A stretch of DNA of 64,000 nucleotides from Natronoarchaeum rubrum. GTDB lineage: Archaea; Halobacteriota; Halobacteria; Halobacteriales; Natronoarchaeaceae. The position numbers and the translations under genes were made by a program. Shown here in pieces: positions 37,544 through 47,551 of the stretch. Each line of letters starts with the position of its first letter. Position 1 is the stretch's first letter. Location: contig NZ_JANHDP010000004.1 in assembly GCF_024494695.1 (NCBI RefSeq), positions 1 through 64,000 on the forward strand. Reading direction: 5' to 3'. The notes beneath the pieces were generated by a model, which searched no databases, was not told the DNA's origin, and saw only the letters and a program-made list of their open reading frames with translations.

Positions 37544-40254
37544 AATTCCGCGAGATCCGCCTGGAGAACTTCAAGTGCTACGCCGACGCCGAACTCCGGC
37601 TCGACGAGGGCGTCACGGTGATCCACGGCGTCAACGGCAGCGGGAAGTCCTCGCTGCTGGAGGCCTGTTTCTTCGCGCTGTACGGCTCGAAGGCGCTCGA
37701 CGATCGGACGCTCGACGACGTCATCACGAACGGCGCCGAAGACGCCGAAATCGAACTCGCCTTCGACCACGGCGGCGAGGCCTACCGGATCGAGCGCCGG
37801 ATTCGATTCTCGGGCGAGCGCGCCCAGACCGCCAAGTGCGTTCTCGAAGCGCCCGACGAGACGATCGAGGGTGCCCGCGCGGTGCGTGGCTACGTCGCCG
37901 ACCTGCTCCGGATGGACGCAGAGGCGTTCGTCAACTGCGCGTACGTCCGCCAGGGCGAGGTGAACAAGCTGATCCACGCCTCGCCGAGCGACCGCCAGGA
38001 CATGATCGACGACCTGCTCCAGCTCGGTAAACTCGAAGAGTACCGCGAGCGCGCCAGCGAGGCCCGCCTCGCGGTCAAGGACGTGCTGAGCGAACTTCGC
38101 GGGAACGTCGACGAGATCGACGGTCAGATCGAAGCCAAGGAAGAAAAAGGCCTCCACGAGCAGCTCAACGAGTTAGAGAGCGAGCGCAACGAGACGACCG
38201 CCGAGATCGAGCGGATCGAGGACCAGCTCGACACCGCCCGCGAGACGAAAGAGAGCGCCGAGGAGATCCTCGAAGAGTTCGAGGAGAAACGAGAGGAGAT
38301 CGACGAGCTCGCCGACGACGTCGAGGAGCTGGAGGAGACGATCCGCGAGACCGAGTCCGAGCGCGACCGGCTCAAAGAGCGACTCGCCGAGACGCGCGAG
38401 CGCCGGGACGACCTGCGCGAGGAGCGCGACGAACTCCTCGTCGCAGCCCGCGACGCCGAGGACCTCGACGCGGACGCATCGGCGTCCGACAGCGACGGCG
38501 ACGACGGTCTCGTCGAAGCAGTCGAGGACGCTCTCGACGAGCTCCGGGACGCGGACGAACAGCTCCGCGACGAACTAGAGACGCTCAACGTCGAGATCCA
38601 AGAGCACGCCAGCGACGCCGAGAACGCCCGCGATCGCGCCGACGAGCTCGAAGCGACGGCCGCCGAGAAGCGCGACGAGGCCGACGAGCTCGAAGCCGAC
38701 CTCGAAGACGACGAGGCGACGCTGGCCGAACGCCGCGAGAAGCTCGACGATATCGACGACGAGATCGAGGCCGCGAAGGATCGCTTCGATGATGCGCCGG
38801 TCGCGTTCGGCGACGCCGAAGCCCATCGCGAGGAGCTCCGGGAGCAAAAAGCCGATCTCGAAGACGACCTCGCCGACGTGCGCGCCGAACTCCAGACCGC
38901 CCGCTCGAAGGTCGAGGAGGCCGAGGCGCTACTCGACGAAGGGAAGTGCCCCGAGTGCGGTCAGCCCGTCGAGGACTCGCCCCACGTCGACGCGCTCGCT
39001 GACGACCGAGAGCGCGTCGAGGAACTTGACGCCGAGCGCGACGAACTGGCGGCCGAACTCGAAGCTGTGGAATCGGATCTCGACACCGCGACCGAACTCG
39101 TCGAAGCCGAACGCGAGGTCGCCCAACTCGAGGAGAACCGCGACAGCGTCGAACGGCTGATCGACGAGCGCGAGACCGCTCTGGAGGACCGCCGCGAGCG
39201 TGTCGAGCAGCTCCGCGAGGCGGCCGACGAGCACGACGCCGACGCCGAAGCGAAGCGAGAGGACGCCGCCGACGCCGAGGACCGCGCCGACGAACGCCGC
39301 GAGGAGATCGCCGAGATCAACGCCGAGCGCGGCGACCTGCGCGAGCGCCGCGACCGGCTCGAATCGCTCGCCGACACGCTCGACGACCTCGACGACGTCG
39401 AGTCCGAGATCGAGGACCTGCGCGAGAAGCGCACCGCGAAGGCCGATCTGAACGACGAGCGCCGCGAGCGCCTCTCCGAGAAGAAAGAGCGCAAGCGCGA
39501 CCTCGAGGCCGATTTCGACGCCGACCGCGTCGAGGAAGCCCGCTCGGAGAAACAGCGCGCTACGAAGTACATCGAGCAGGCCGAGTCGACCCTGGAGAAA
39601 CTGCGCGAGGAGCGCGACGATCTGATCGACCGCATCGGCGGCGTCAGAAACGAACTCGACGAGCTCGAATCGCTCCGCGAGCGCCGCGAACAACTCGTCG
39701 AGCGCCGCGACGCGCTCGACTCGCTGTACGAGGAAGCCGAGGAGCTGCAGGAGACCTACGGCGACCTGCGCGCCGAGCTGCGCCAGCGCAACGTCGAAAC
39801 TCTCGAACGGATGCTCAACGAGACGTTCGATCTCGTCTACCAGAACGATTCGTACTCGCACATCGAACTCGACGGCGAGTACGAGCTGACGGTCTATCAG
39901 AAAGACGGCGAGCCGCTCGATCCCGAGCAGCTTTCCGGCGGCGAGCGCGCGCTGTTCAACCTCAGCCTGCGCTGTGCGATCTACCGGCTGCTCGCCGAGG
40001 GGATCGAGGGCGCGGCGCCGATGCCGCCGCTGATCCTCGACGAGCCGACCGTGTTTCTGGATTCGGGCCACGTCGCCCAGCTGGTCGAACTCGTCGGGTC
40101 GATGCGGGACCTCGGCGTCGAGCAGATCGTCGTCGTCAGCCACGACGAGGAACTGGTCGGCGCTGCAGACGCCGTCGTCCACGTTCGGAAGGACCCGACG
40201 ACGAACCGCTCGACCGTCGAGCGCGGCGAGACGCCCGCGCTGCTGGCGGAGTAG
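37540..40254 (+). CDS. rad50: DNA double-strand break repair ATPase Rad50
   Basis: This 904-residue SMC-like protein has Walker [10 protein letters not shown] (30-38), long coiled coils (about 170-450 and 490-730) around the zinc hook CPEC (C470 and C473), signature [21 protein letters not shown] and Walker [16 protein letters not shown] 37540 is the start, coupled to mre11. The coiled-coil arms are extremely rich in D/E/R, normal for a haloarchaeal Rad50. It tethers DNA ends via the hook. Confidence 0.96.
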   Translation: MKFREIRLENFKCYADAELRLDEGVTVIHGVNGSGKSSLLEACFFALYGSKALDDRTLDDVITNGAEDAEIELAFDHGGEAYRIERRIRFSGERAQTAKCVLEAPDETIEGARAVRGYVADLLRMDAEAFVNCAYVRQGEVNKLIHASPSDRQDMIDDLLQLGKLEEYRERASEARLAVKDVLSELRGNVDEIDGQIEAKEEKGLHEQLNELESERNETTAEIERIEDQLDTARETKESAEEILEEFEEKREEIDELADDVEELEETIRETESERDRLKERLAETRERRDDLREERDELLVAARDAEDLDADASASDSDGDDGLVEAVEDALDELRDADEQLRDELETLNVEIQEHASDAENARDRADELEATAAEKRDEADELEADLEDDEATLAERREKLDDIDDEIEAAKDRFDDAPVAFGDAEAHREELREQKADLEDDLADVRAELQTARSKVEEAEALLDEGKCPECGQPVEDSPHVDALADDRERVEELDAERDELAAELEAVESDLDTATELVEAEREVAQLEENRDSVERLIDERETALEDRRERVEQLREAADEHDADAEAKREDAADAEDRADERREEIAEINAERGDLRERRDRLESLADTLDDLDDVESEIEDLREKRTAKADLNDERRERLSEKKERKRDLEADFDADRVEEARSEKQRATKYIEQAESTLEKLREERDDLIDRIGGVRNELDELESLRERREQLVERRDALDSLYEEAEELQETYGDLRAELRQRNVETLERMLNETFDLVYQNDSYSHIELDGEYELTVYQKDGEPLDPEQLSGGERALFNLSLRCAIYRLLAEGIEGAAPMPPLILDEPTVFLDSGHVAQLVELVGSMRDLGVEQIVVVSHDEELVGAADAVVHVRKDPTTNRSTVERGETPALLAE

Positions 40255-40282
40255 CGCGGTCGAAAGCGGAGTGAACTCGACT

Positions 40283-40708
40283 TTACTGCTCGCGTAGCGT
40301 CGCCAGTGCGGCCCGCGCCGTCTCGGTGGCGTCGTAGCCGCGCTCGTCGGCGACCCGCGCCTCCTCGATCAAACCCGCCGCGCGGAGCTCGGCGAGCCGG
40401 CCGTGGAGGTCGCTCTCGCACTGATCGTACGCGCCGAGCATGTCCCGGACGGCGACGGGACCGCGGTCGACGAGATCCGCCAGCAGTCCGATTCCGGCGT
40501 CGTCGTGGACGGCCGAGACGACGCGCCGGACCGGTTCGGCGACGCCCGCGGCGGCCGTCTCCAGTGGCTCCTCGCCGTCGACCGGCTCGATCCGGTCGTT
40601 CTCGACGTAGCGGCTGTCGCCCGTCTCGGGATCGCGGACCAGACTGCTGTCGGTCGACTCTTTGAGGAGCACGTAGCGCTTGCCGGACTCGTCGCGGACC
40701 GTTCGCAT
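40283..40708 (-). CDS. Conserved haloarchaeal winged-helix protein near rad50
   Basis: This is a 141-residue protein. MRTVRDESGKRYVLLKESTDSSLVRDPETGDSRYVEND forms a short beta-rich head. The rest (about 55-141, LLADLVDRGPVAVRDMLGAYDQCESDLHGRLAELRAAGLIEEA) is a winged-helix-like domain. It converges on rad50, 28 nt away. The start at ATG 40708 precedes the conserved MRTVRDE. Function is unknown. Confidence 0.78.
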   Translation of the reverse strand: MRTVRDESGKRYVLLKESTDSSLVRDPETGDSRYVENDRIEPVDGEEPLETAAAGVAEPVRRVVSAVHDDAGIGLLADLVDRGPVAVRDMLGAYDQCESDLHGRLAELRAAGLIEEARVADERGYDATETARAALATLREQ

Positions 40709-40811
40709 CGGTGCGACGTTGGCGTCCAGCCCGGTTAGGCCCACCGGTGTCACGCTGTGGTGGCCCACCGAACGCGTCGTACTGTGGCAAACGCTCGTTG
40801 CGCGTCGGAGG

Positions 40812-41126
40812 CTACTCGTACTCCCACCGGCGGTAGATCCGATACGCGTGGAGGCCGCCCAGCAGACCGATCAGAACTAGCCCGCCGCCAAACTGGAGTC
40901 GGCCGCGGAAGACGACGTACATGACGCCGAGGCTGGCCGCGAGGATGGCGATGTTCAGTAGCACGACGACGCTCCAGAACATCTTCTGCAGTTCCTCCGA
41001 GGCTTCCGACGCCGGCGGCGGTTCGGGCGCCTGCGGAATCTCCGGACCGAGCGTCGACTCGGAGTCGAGCACGTCGAAATCCAGCTCTTCCTCCTCGGGT
41101 TCCTCGTCGGCCGGTTCGTCGAACAC
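40812..41126 (-). CDS. Small two-helix membrane protein near rad50
   Basis: This 104-residue protein has an acidic Pro/Glu-rich N terminus (about 1-45) and two membrane helices (about 52-71 and 77-96), ending in YRIYRRWEYE. It is the middle of three minus-strand small genes behind rad50. No function is assigned. Confidence 0.75.
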   Translation of the reverse strand: MFDEPADEEPEEEELDFDVLDSESTLGPEIPQAPEPPPASEASEELQKMFWSVVVLLNIAILAASLGVMYVVFRGRLQFGGGLVLIGLLGGLHAYRIYRRWEYE

Positions 41127-41216
41127 TATCGTGTACGTTCGGGGTCGACGGCAAAAAGCGTCCCGTAACGTCGAGGGGCGATCGGCCCCACGAACGGTGA
41201 AAATCGAACAGTTCCG

Positions 41217-41396
41217 TCAGACTTGATCGGCGAGCGAGAGTGTGACGGACGCCTCTACCCACGCGAGCGGGTTCTGCGCGTCGAAGAACACCGTTCCGTC
41301 GTCCGTCTCGTAGCGCTCGACGTTCTCGGCGCCGCGCGGCTGGCTCGCTCCGGTCGTCGCACTGTCCCACTGGCCGGCTTCCGGGTGGTCGGACAT
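41217..41396 (-). CDS. Small haloarchaeal protein (59 aa)
   Basis: MSDHPEAGQWDS...ENVERYETDDGTVFFDAQNPLAWVEASVTLSL is a compact beta-strand protein of unknown function. ATG 41396 is about 26 nt downstream of an AT-rich ATATATTGTGG element (minus strand, about 41428-41438). It diverges from the HtrA-like gene. Confidence 0.7.
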   Translation of the reverse strand: MSDHPEAGQWDSATTGASQPRGAENVERYETDDGTVFFDAQNPLAWVEASVTLSLADQV

Positions 41397-41470
41397 TGGC
41401 GTCACCTCTGGGCCTTGGTATGTAGTACCACAATATATGCTTTGTTGCCGTGACAACCAATCCGCACAGC

Positions 41471-41480
41471 GTTTTAGTAT
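41471..41480 (+). promoter_or_regulatory. TATA box of the HtrA-like gene
   Basis: GTTTTAGTAT is centred 28 nt before ATG 41504, predicting a leaderless transcript. Confidence 0.55.
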
Positions 41481-41503
41481 CAGAAATTCTTAGTAATATT
41501 GAA

Positions 41504-42583
41504 ATGTCCGAGCGGACGTTCGACAGGCGACAGTTTCTAACGCTGGGCGGCGTCGCGCTGACGACCGCTCTCGCCGGGTGTGGATCGAGGACCGAGGCCG
41601 AACAGCCTCCCGATCAACCCGGACAGACGGCACAGCCGTCGGTAGACAGCCCCTACAGCCAGGTGTACCGCGAGGTCGCTGACGCCGTCGCGCTGGTCCG
41701 GACGCGGGGCGGACAGGGGACGGGGTGGGCGTACGACGACGAACATCTGGTCACCAACGCCCACGTCGTCGGATCGGCCGATTCGGCCGACGTGCAGTTC
41801 GAGGACGGGCAGTGGCACGCCGGCGAGGTGGTCGGCATCGATCCGCACAGCGACCTGGCAGCGATCGCGCTCGACGATCTCCCCGACGGCACCGAACCGC
41901 TCTCGCTGGCCGAGGAGCCCGCCGTCGTCGGTCAGGAAGTCGTCGCGATCGGTAGCCCGTACTCGCTGGACGGGAGCGTCACGGCCGGCATCGTCAGCGG
42001 CGTCGACCGCTCGATCCCGGCGCCGACGGGATTCCGGATTCCGGACGGGATCCAGACCGACGCCGCGGTGAACCCGGGCAACAGCGGCGGTCCCCTGGTG
42101 TCGCTGGACGGCGACGTGCTCGCGGTCGTCAACTCGGGCGGCGGCGACAACATCGCCTTCGGCATCTCGGCGCCGCTCGTAAATCGGGTCGTTCCCGAGC
42201 TGATCGAGTCGGGAAGCTATCGGCATCCGTATATAGGCGCCGCGTTCGCCGCCGTCACGCCGGCCGTCGCCGCGGCGAACGAACTCGACGATCCCCGCGG
42301 GATTCTCGTGACCGACGTTGCCCCGGGCGGTCCGGCCGCCGGGACGTTCCAGCCACCGACCGGGACGACGGTGGTCGACGGTGCCCGCGTCCGGACGGGC
42401 GGCGACGTGCTCGTCGGGGTCGACGACGTCGAGGTCGTGACCGCCGAAGATCTCGGGAGCTACCTCGCGTTGAACGCCGCTCCCGGCGACACGGTCAGTT
42501 GCCGGCTCCTCCGCGACGGCGCCGAGCGGACGGTCGAGGTCGAACTCGGCGTTCGCCCCGCGAGACCGTCCGACGCTCTGTAG
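41504..42583 (+). CDS. HtrA/DegP-like serine protease, Tat lipoprotein
   Basis: This is a 359-residue protein. A Tat signal with FDRRQFLTLGGVALTTALAGC puts the lipobox Cys at residue 26, so it is exported folded and lipid-anchored. The trypsin-fold catalytic triad is His87 (TNAHVV), Asp117 (DPHSDLAAI) and Ser194 (NPGNSGGPL). A C-terminal PDZ-like domain (about 245-355) ends with LGSYLALNAAPGDTVSCRLLRDGAERTVEVELG. It likely performs extracytoplasmic protein quality control. Confidence 0.92.
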   Translation: MSERTFDRRQFLTLGGVALTTALAGCGSRTEAEQPPDQPGQTAQPSVDSPYSQVYREVADAVALVRTRGGQGTGWAYDDEHLVTNAHVVGSADSADVQFEDGQWHAGEVVGIDPHSDLAAIALDDLPDGTEPLSLAEEPAVVGQEVVAIGSPYSLDGSVTAGIVSGVDRSIPAPTGFRIPDGIQTDAAVNPGNSGGPLVSLDGDVLAVVNSGGGDNIAFGISAPLVNRVVPELIESGSYRHPYIGAAFAAVTPAVAAANELDDPRGILVTDVAPGGPAAGTFQPPTGTTVVDGARVRTGGDVLVGVDDVEVVTAEDLGSYLALNAAPGDTVSCRLLRDGAERTVEVELGVRPARPSDAL

Positions 42584-42675
42584 CCGACTCGACACGCCGG
42601 CGACGGACGCCGTATCCGGTCGGTCGTCGCGGCGACCGAACGCACACTTTTCACCGCTCCGCGTCAACTGGGGGC

Positions 42676-43536
42676 ATGGCTCGGAGGAGCGTGCTGTTCA
42701 CGCCCGGCGATCGACCGTCGATGCTCAGGAAGGCGCCCGCGGCGGGCGCCGACACCGTCGTGTTCGATCTGGAGGACGCCGTCGCACCGACGCGCAAGGA
42801 CGAGGCCCGACGGGCGGTCGCCGAAACGCTGGCCGATCCCGAGTTCGATCCGGACTGCGAGGTCTGCGTCCGCGTGAATCCGTTCCCGGAGGGCCGGACC
42901 GATCTGGAGGTCGTCCTCGACGGCGAGAGCGCGGCGTCGGTCGACGCTCTCCTCTTGCCGAAAGCGTCGGACGCCGCGTCGGTGACGGATCTCGCCGCGG
43001 CCGCCGCCGACCGCGGGCGCGACCTGCCGGTGCTGGCGCTCGTCGAAACCGCTGCCGGCGTCCTGGCGGCGCCGGCGATCGCCAGCGCGGAGCCGACCGA
43101 CGCGCTGCTATTCGGCGCCGAGGATCTGGCCGCCGACCTCGGCGCGACCCGGACCGAGGAGGGGACTGAGGTGCTGTACGCCCGCGAGCGCGTCGTCGTG
43201 GCTGCGCGAGCCGGCGGCGTCGACGCCATCGATACGCTCTACACTGCGATCGACGACGACCGGGGGCTGCGCGAGGACGCCGCCGTCGCCCGACAACTGG
43301 GGTTCGACGGAAAATTGGCGATCCATCCCGACCAGGTGGGGACGATCCACGACGCGATGACGCCCGACCGCGATCGAATCGAGTGGGCTCGGCGAATTCT
43401 GGACGAGCGACCTGACGACGCCGAGGGGGTCGGCGCGTTCGAGGTCGACGGCGAGATGATCGACGCGCCGCTGCTCCGTCAGGCCGAGCGCGTTCTGGAG
43501 CGAGCCCCCGAAGACTTCGTCAGCGAAGATCCGTGA
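42676..43536 (+). CDS. HpcH/HpaI aldolase family (CitE-like) C-C lyase
   Basis: This 286-residue TIM barrel has RRSVLFTPGDRPSMLRKAPAAGADTVVFDLEDAVAPTRKDEAR at the start, CVRVNPF, LLLPKASDA, ALVETAAGVL with the metal-binding Glu, LLFGAEDLAADLG with the following acidic ligand and GKLAIHPDQV. CitE-like lyases cleave or form malyl-CoA, citramalyl-CoA or related thioesters. Haloarchaea use such enzymes in the methylaspartate cycle, but the exact substrate cannot be read here. It stands alone. Confidence 0.88.
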   Translation: MARRSVLFTPGDRPSMLRKAPAAGADTVVFDLEDAVAPTRKDEARRAVAETLADPEFDPDCEVCVRVNPFPEGRTDLEVVLDGESAASVDALLLPKASDAASVTDLAAAAADRGRDLPVLALVETAAGVLAAPAIASAEPTDALLFGAEDLAADLGATRTEEGTEVLYARERVVVAARAGGVDAIDTLYTAIDDDRGLREDAAVARQLGFDGKLAIHPDQVGTIHDAMTPDRDRIEWARRILDERPDDAEGVGAFEVDGEMIDAPLLRQAERVLERAPEDFVSEDP

Positions 43537-43681
43537 CACTCCGCACACGACAGACGCTCCCTCTTCGCACCGCCGGTCTCGGGAACTACCCTACGGCCGC
43601 ATCCAGCGAGAGCGCCGACAGTTCTGGAGTCGTCCCGGTGGCAAGTCATGGGTAGTGTATAACCGGGCTTTAGATCTTTGA

Positions 43682-43722
43682 ATATGCATATATCATAATA
43701 CCCTCTTTGGGTATATATATAC
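43682..43722 (+). promoter_or_regulatory. Cluster of AT palindromes upstream of gdhB
   Basis: Three palindromes follow one another: ATATGCATAT (43682-43691), ATACCC-TCTTT-GGGTAT (43698-43714) and GTATATATATAC (43711-43722). They lie 58-98 nt before the gdhB ATG, in the only strongly AT-rich DNA nearby, and upstream of the likely TATA element. Confidence 0.55.
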
Positions 43723-43744
43723 TATCAAGGAGCATTGTACACCG

Positions 43745-43757
43745 CTAGGCTTAACCC
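43745..43757 (+). promoter_or_regulatory. TATA region of gdhB
   Basis: CTAGGCTTAACCC is centred 26-29 nt before ATG 43780; leaderless geometry. Confidence 0.45.
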
Positions 43758-43779
43758 TCGTCTCCGAAGAACCGAACGT

Positions 43780-45036
43780 ATGGCAGAGGAAGTCAACCCG
43801 TTCGAGAGCCTGCAGGAACAGATCGACGAGGCCGCCGAGTACCTCGACGTCGGCGACGACGTGATCGAGCGTCTCAAGCACCCCGAGCGAGTGCTGGAGA
43901 CGAACCTCTCGGTCGAGATGGACGACGGCTCCATCGAGGTTTTCAAGGCGTTCCGCTCGCAGTTCAACGGCGACCGCGGCCCCTACAAGGGCGGCATCCG
44001 CTACCATCCGCAGGTCTCCCGCGACGAGGTACGCGCGCTGTCGGGCTGGATGGTCTACAAGACCGCGACGGTCGGCATCCCGCTGGGCGGCGGCAAGGGC
44101 GGCATCATCATCGACCCCGACGAGTACTCCGAGAGCGAGCTCGAGCGCATCACCCGTGCGTTCGCCGAGGAGATCACGCCCCTGATCGGCGAGGACAAGG
44201 ACGTCCCCGCGCCCGACGTCAACACGGGCCAGCGGGAGATGAACTGGATCAAGGACACCTACGAGACCCTCGAGAACACGACCGAGCCCGGCGTCATCAC
44301 GGGCAAGGACATCTCCAGCGGCGGTAGCGCGGGCCGCGTCGAGGCGACCGGCCGTTCGACGGTCATCGCCGCCCGCGAGGCCTTCGACTATCTCGACAAG
44401 GACGTCGAGGGCGCCACCGTCGCCGTCCAGGGCTACGGGAACGCCGGCTGGATCACCGCGAAGCTCATCGACGAGATGGGCGCAGACGTCGTCGCCGTCT
44501 CCGACTCCAGCGGCGGCATCTACAACGCCGACGGCTTCGACCCGGTCGACGCCAAGCAGCACAAGCGCGAGACCGGCAGCGTCGTCGGCTACAGCGAGGC
44601 AGGGGAGGAGATCAGCAACGACGAACTGCTGACGCTCGACGTCGACCTGCTGGTCCCCGCCGCGCTCGAAAACGCCATCGACGAGGAACTCGCCCACGAC
44701 ATCCAGGCCGACGTGATCTCCGAGGCTGCCAACGGCCCGATCACGCCCGAGGGCGACGACGTGCTCGAAGACGAGGACGTCCTGATCGTGCCGGACATTC
44801 TCGCGAACGCCGGCGGCGTCACCGTGAGCTACTTCGAGTGGGTGCAGAACCGCCAGCGCTTCTACTGGGACGAGCAGCGCGTCAACGAGGAACTCGAAGA
44901 CATCATCGTCAACCAGTTCGACACCCTCGTCGACGCTTACGAGGACCACGACCTCCCGAGCCTGCGCGTCGCCGCGTACGTCGTGGCGATCGAGCGCGTC
45001 GTCGACTCCTACGAACAGTCCGGCAACTGGCCCTGA
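43780..45036 (+). CDS. gdhB: Glutamate dehydrogenase (hexameric, NAD(P)-dependent)
   Basis: This is a 418-residue protein. [19 protein letters not shown] with GGGKGGI contains the active-site lysines and glutamate-binding residues. [17 protein letters not shown] is the nucleotide-binding glycine motif, and [14 protein letters not shown] and [21 protein letters not shown] are C-terminal signatures. It interconverts glutamate and 2-oxoglutarate plus ammonia. The start is ATG 43780; the longer N terminus would cross the promoter. Coenzyme preference is not clear from sequence. Confidence 0.95.
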   Translation: MAEEVNPFESLQEQIDEAAEYLDVGDDVIERLKHPERVLETNLSVEMDDGSIEVFKAFRSQFNGDRGPYKGGIRYHPQVSRDEVRALSGWMVYKTATVGIPLGGGKGGIIIDPDEYSESELERITRAFAEEITPLIGEDKDVPAPDVNTGQREMNWIKDTYETLENTTEPGVITGKDISSGGSAGRVEATGRSTVIAAREAFDYLDKDVEGATVAVQGYGNAGWITAKLIDEMGADVVAVSDSSGGIYNADGFDPVDAKQHKRETGSVVGYSEAGEEISNDELLTLDVDLLVPAALENAIDEELAHDIQADVISEAANGPITPEGDDVLEDEDVLIVPDILANAGGVTVSYFEWVQNRQRFYWDEQRVNEELEDIIVNQFDTLVDAYEDHDLPSLRVAAYVVAIERVVDSYEQSGNWP

Positions 45037-45065
45037 GTTCGGCTCTCGACCGGCGGATCCCGTTT

Positions 45066-45863
45066 TTACTGCAGCCGTTCGGTGGTCTCGACCAGCGGAT
45101 GCCGCGCGTAGTCGACGACCTCGACGTCAGTGAGCGAGGCCAGCCCCTCGCGATCGGCCGTTCGCTGCATCCCCAGATCGAGCTCGTCGTCGATCACGAT
45201 CACGTAGGCGTCCATCTCGTCGACGCCGACCCGGTGGGCCGCGAGCACGCGGTGGTGGCCGTCGGCGAGCAGCAGCTCGCCGGCGTTGTCGATGACGACC
45301 AGCGGTTCGGCCAGCCCGCGTTCGAGTTCGTAGCGCCGCCCCTCTAGCTCGTCGGCGTACACCTTTCCCTGGGTCGGCGTCAGGGCGCCGAGGGCCACTT
45401 CGCGGCGTTCCTGTCGCAGCTCGACGCCGTGGATGTTCTCTAAGGTCCGCATCAGCTTGCCCACCTTCTCGGGCGTCGCGCGCTCGATCTGGCTGCGGAT
45501 CACGTCGGCGTTGCTGATGATCCCCACGAGGTGGCCCGCGTCGTCGACGACCGGGAGCTTCTGGATCCCCGATCGCAAGATCACGCGCCCGGCGTCGTTG
45601 ACTTTCATCTCGGGGTGGGCGACGATCAGATCCGTCGTCATCACCTCGTACAGATGCGCGTCGTCGTCAGCCAGCAACAGGTCTCTGGCGCTGACGAAGC
45701 CCTCCACCCGACGACGCTCGCAGACGGGAAAGCCGCTGTGCTCGTCGCTCTCGGCGATGCGAACGGAGACCTCCCCGACCGTGTCTTCGGGGGTCACCGT
45801 CGCGACGTCCTGAGTCATGTACTCGCGCACCCGCGCGTTTCCGGTGGTGCCAGCTACGCCCAT
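45066..45863 (-). CDS. CBS-pair protein fused to a ParB/Srx-like domain
   Basis: This 265-residue protein has two CBS motifs at about 10-130 (VREYMTQDVATVTPEDTVGEV and VMTTDLIVAHPEMKVNDAGRVILRSGIQKLPVVDDAGHLVGIISNADV), then a ParB/sulfiredoxin-fold domain (about 150-230) with DNAGELLLADGHHRVLAAHRVGVDEMDAYVI. CBS pairs bind adenosine nucleotides; ParB-fold proteins bind CTP or ATP, some as serine kinases. ATG 45863 is preferred because a GGTTTTTCGG element is centred about 28 nt upstream; another ATG is at 45872. It converges on gdhB. Confidence 0.84.
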   Translation of the reverse strand: MGVAGTTGNARVREYMTQDVATVTPEDTVGEVSVRIAESDEHSGFPVCERRRVEGFVSARDLLLADDDAHLYEVMTTDLIVAHPEMKVNDAGRVILRSGIQKLPVVDDAGHLVGIISNADVIRSQIERATPEKVGKLMRTLENIHGVELRQERREVALGALTPTQGKVYADELEGRRYELERGLAEPLVVIDNAGELLLADGHHRVLAAHRVGVDEMDAYVIVIDDELDLGMQRTADREGLASLTDVEVVDYARHPLVETTERLQ

Positions 45864-45936
45864 GCCCGGCATCACGACTCCACGACCGAAAAACCTGTCT
45901 CGGGCTCGGCGGACCGCCGCCGGTGGGCCCCGGCGC

Positions 45937-47496
45937 TCACTCGCCGTCGGATCGCTTGCCCGCGGCCTCGGTGCCGCTCCGGTCGGACTCCTCTGGGGCG
46001 AGTTCCCCGTGGCCGTCCTCGGATCGAAGCGGGAACTCGAACTCCGAAACCGCCGAGAGGTACTCGTTGGGGAGTTCGAAGGGGCGTTCCCGCAACGCGT
46101 CGAAAAAGCGATCCCGCAACACGGACTCGATCGCGTCGTGGGTCGCTTCGCCGTCCTCGTCGGCCGTCGCCAGCATCCCGACGGGGATCTGCGCGCCGGC
46201 CATGTCGGTGTGACCGCCGGCGCTTCCGATCCGATTGTACGCGAGTCGGAGCGTCTCGCCGAGGTCCAGCTCCGATCCCTGCGCTCGCGCGGAGACGTAC
46301 ACGACGCCGTCGAGCAGCCCGAACACGACCGTCGTCGTCACGCCATCCATGTCGAGCAGTCTGTCGGCGGCCTGGGCCAGCGCGTCGCGGTCCGACAGGT
46401 CGCCGACGAAGCTCGTCAGGATCGACCCGCGTCGGTCGCGGTTCCTGATCGCGCCGGCGACGGTTTCTAGGGTCTCCCCCGAGATGCTCGGCGACTCCAC
46501 GCGTTCGAGTAGTCCCACGTCGGCGTGGGGGACGAGCGTCGCCGCGGCCTCGAAGTCCGACTGGGCGACCTCCCGCGAGAAGTCCCAGGTGTCGATCCGA
46601 ATGCCGTACAGCAGCGCGGTCGCCACGGTGTCGTCGATCTCGACGCCGAAGTCCGCGAAGTACTCGGTCAGCAGCGTGCTCGTCGCGCCGACGGTGCTCC
46701 GGATGTCGACGAAGTCCCCGTTCACCGCCCCTCGCGGCGGGTGGTGGTCGACGACGACGTCGATCGGCAGGTTCTCGGGAAGCTGATCGTTGACGCCCGC
46801 CCGGCTGTGATCGACCAGTGCGAACCCGGCGAACTCCTCTAAGTGGTCCGGGTCGTCGGCGTCGAGTTGACGCAGGTCCAACTCGAGCAGGTTGACCAGC
46901 GCGCGGTTCTCCTGATGGGTGATCTCGCCGTAGTAACAGGCCTGCGCGTCGACGCCGATGGCATCGGCAAGCCGGGCGAGCGCCAGCGCGCTGGCGATGG
47001 CGTCCGGATCTGGGTTGTCGTGGGCGACGATGGCGACCGTGCCGTCGACGGCCCGCAGCGTGCGACGGAGCTTCCGAGTGCGCTCGCCCGTTTCCCCGGA
47101 GACGACGTCGAGCACCCGTGCCGCGGTGGCGGACCCGGGATCGATCAGCCGGTCGGCGTGGCGCTCGACCCGTCGGCGGTCGGCGTCGCTCGGCCGGTAG
47201 CCCGTGTACGCGACGATCATCGCGCCCGGGTAGACGGTGCGAGCCGCCCGCGCGATCGCGGCGTTCCGGGTCGGCTCGTCGCTGCCGACGAACACCACGT
47301 CGGCGGTCGGCTGCGCCGCTTCGAGCGCGTCGGGATCGGTCGGATCGCGCTCGGTGACGCGCCGATCGTCCCCTCGAAGCGTGTCCGTGCGGCCGGCGTC
47401 GTCCGTCACGATGTGGAGGGACCGGCCGCTCTCGACGGCTCGTTCGACGAGCGCCTGACAGACGGCGCCGCTCCCCAGGACGAGCCGGGTGACCAT
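45937..47496 (-). CDS. DHH-family phosphoesterase with N-terminal TrkA-N (RCK) domain
   Basis: This is a 519-residue protein. A Rossmann-like TrkA-N domain (about 1-120, VTRLVLGSGAVCQALVERAVESGR) precedes a DHH domain (about 145-330, with AIVAHDNPDPDAIASALAL, DHSRAGVN and VVVDHHPPRG), then DHHA1 with GGHTDMAGAQIP near residue 450 and an acidic tail. DHH enzymes hydrolyse c-di-AMP, pAp or nanoRNA; the TrkA-N part may bind a nucleotide regulator. A GGTTTTAACG element (about 47519-47528) supports a leaderless ATG 47496. Confidence 0.88.
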   Translation of the reverse strand: MVTRLVLGSGAVCQALVERAVESGRSLHIVTDDAGRTDTLRGDDRRVTERDPTDPDALEAAQPTADVVFVGSDEPTRNAAIARAARTVYPGAMIVAYTGYRPSDADRRRVERHADRLIDPGSATAARVLDVVSGETGERTRKLRRTLRAVDGTVAIVAHDNPDPDAIASALALARLADAIGVDAQACYYGEITHQENRALVNLLELDLRQLDADDPDHLEEFAGFALVDHSRAGVNDQLPENLPIDVVVDHHPPRGAVNGDFVDIRSTVGATSTLLTEYFADFGVEIDDTVATALLYGIRIDTWDFSREVAQSDFEAAATLVPHADVGLLERVESPSISGETLETVAGAIRNRDRRGSILTSFVGDLSDRDALAQAADRLLDMDGVTTTVVFGLLDGVVYVSARAQGSELDLGETLRLAYNRIGSAGGHTDMAGAQIPVGMLATADEDGEATHDAIESVLRDRFFDALRERPFELPNEYLSAVSEFEFPLRSEDGHGELAPEESDRSGTEAAGKRSDGE

Positions 47497-47551
47497 ACCC
47501 GGTCGTATCCGGGCCTGTCGTTAAAACCTACCGTCTCCCGCGGCGACGAAC

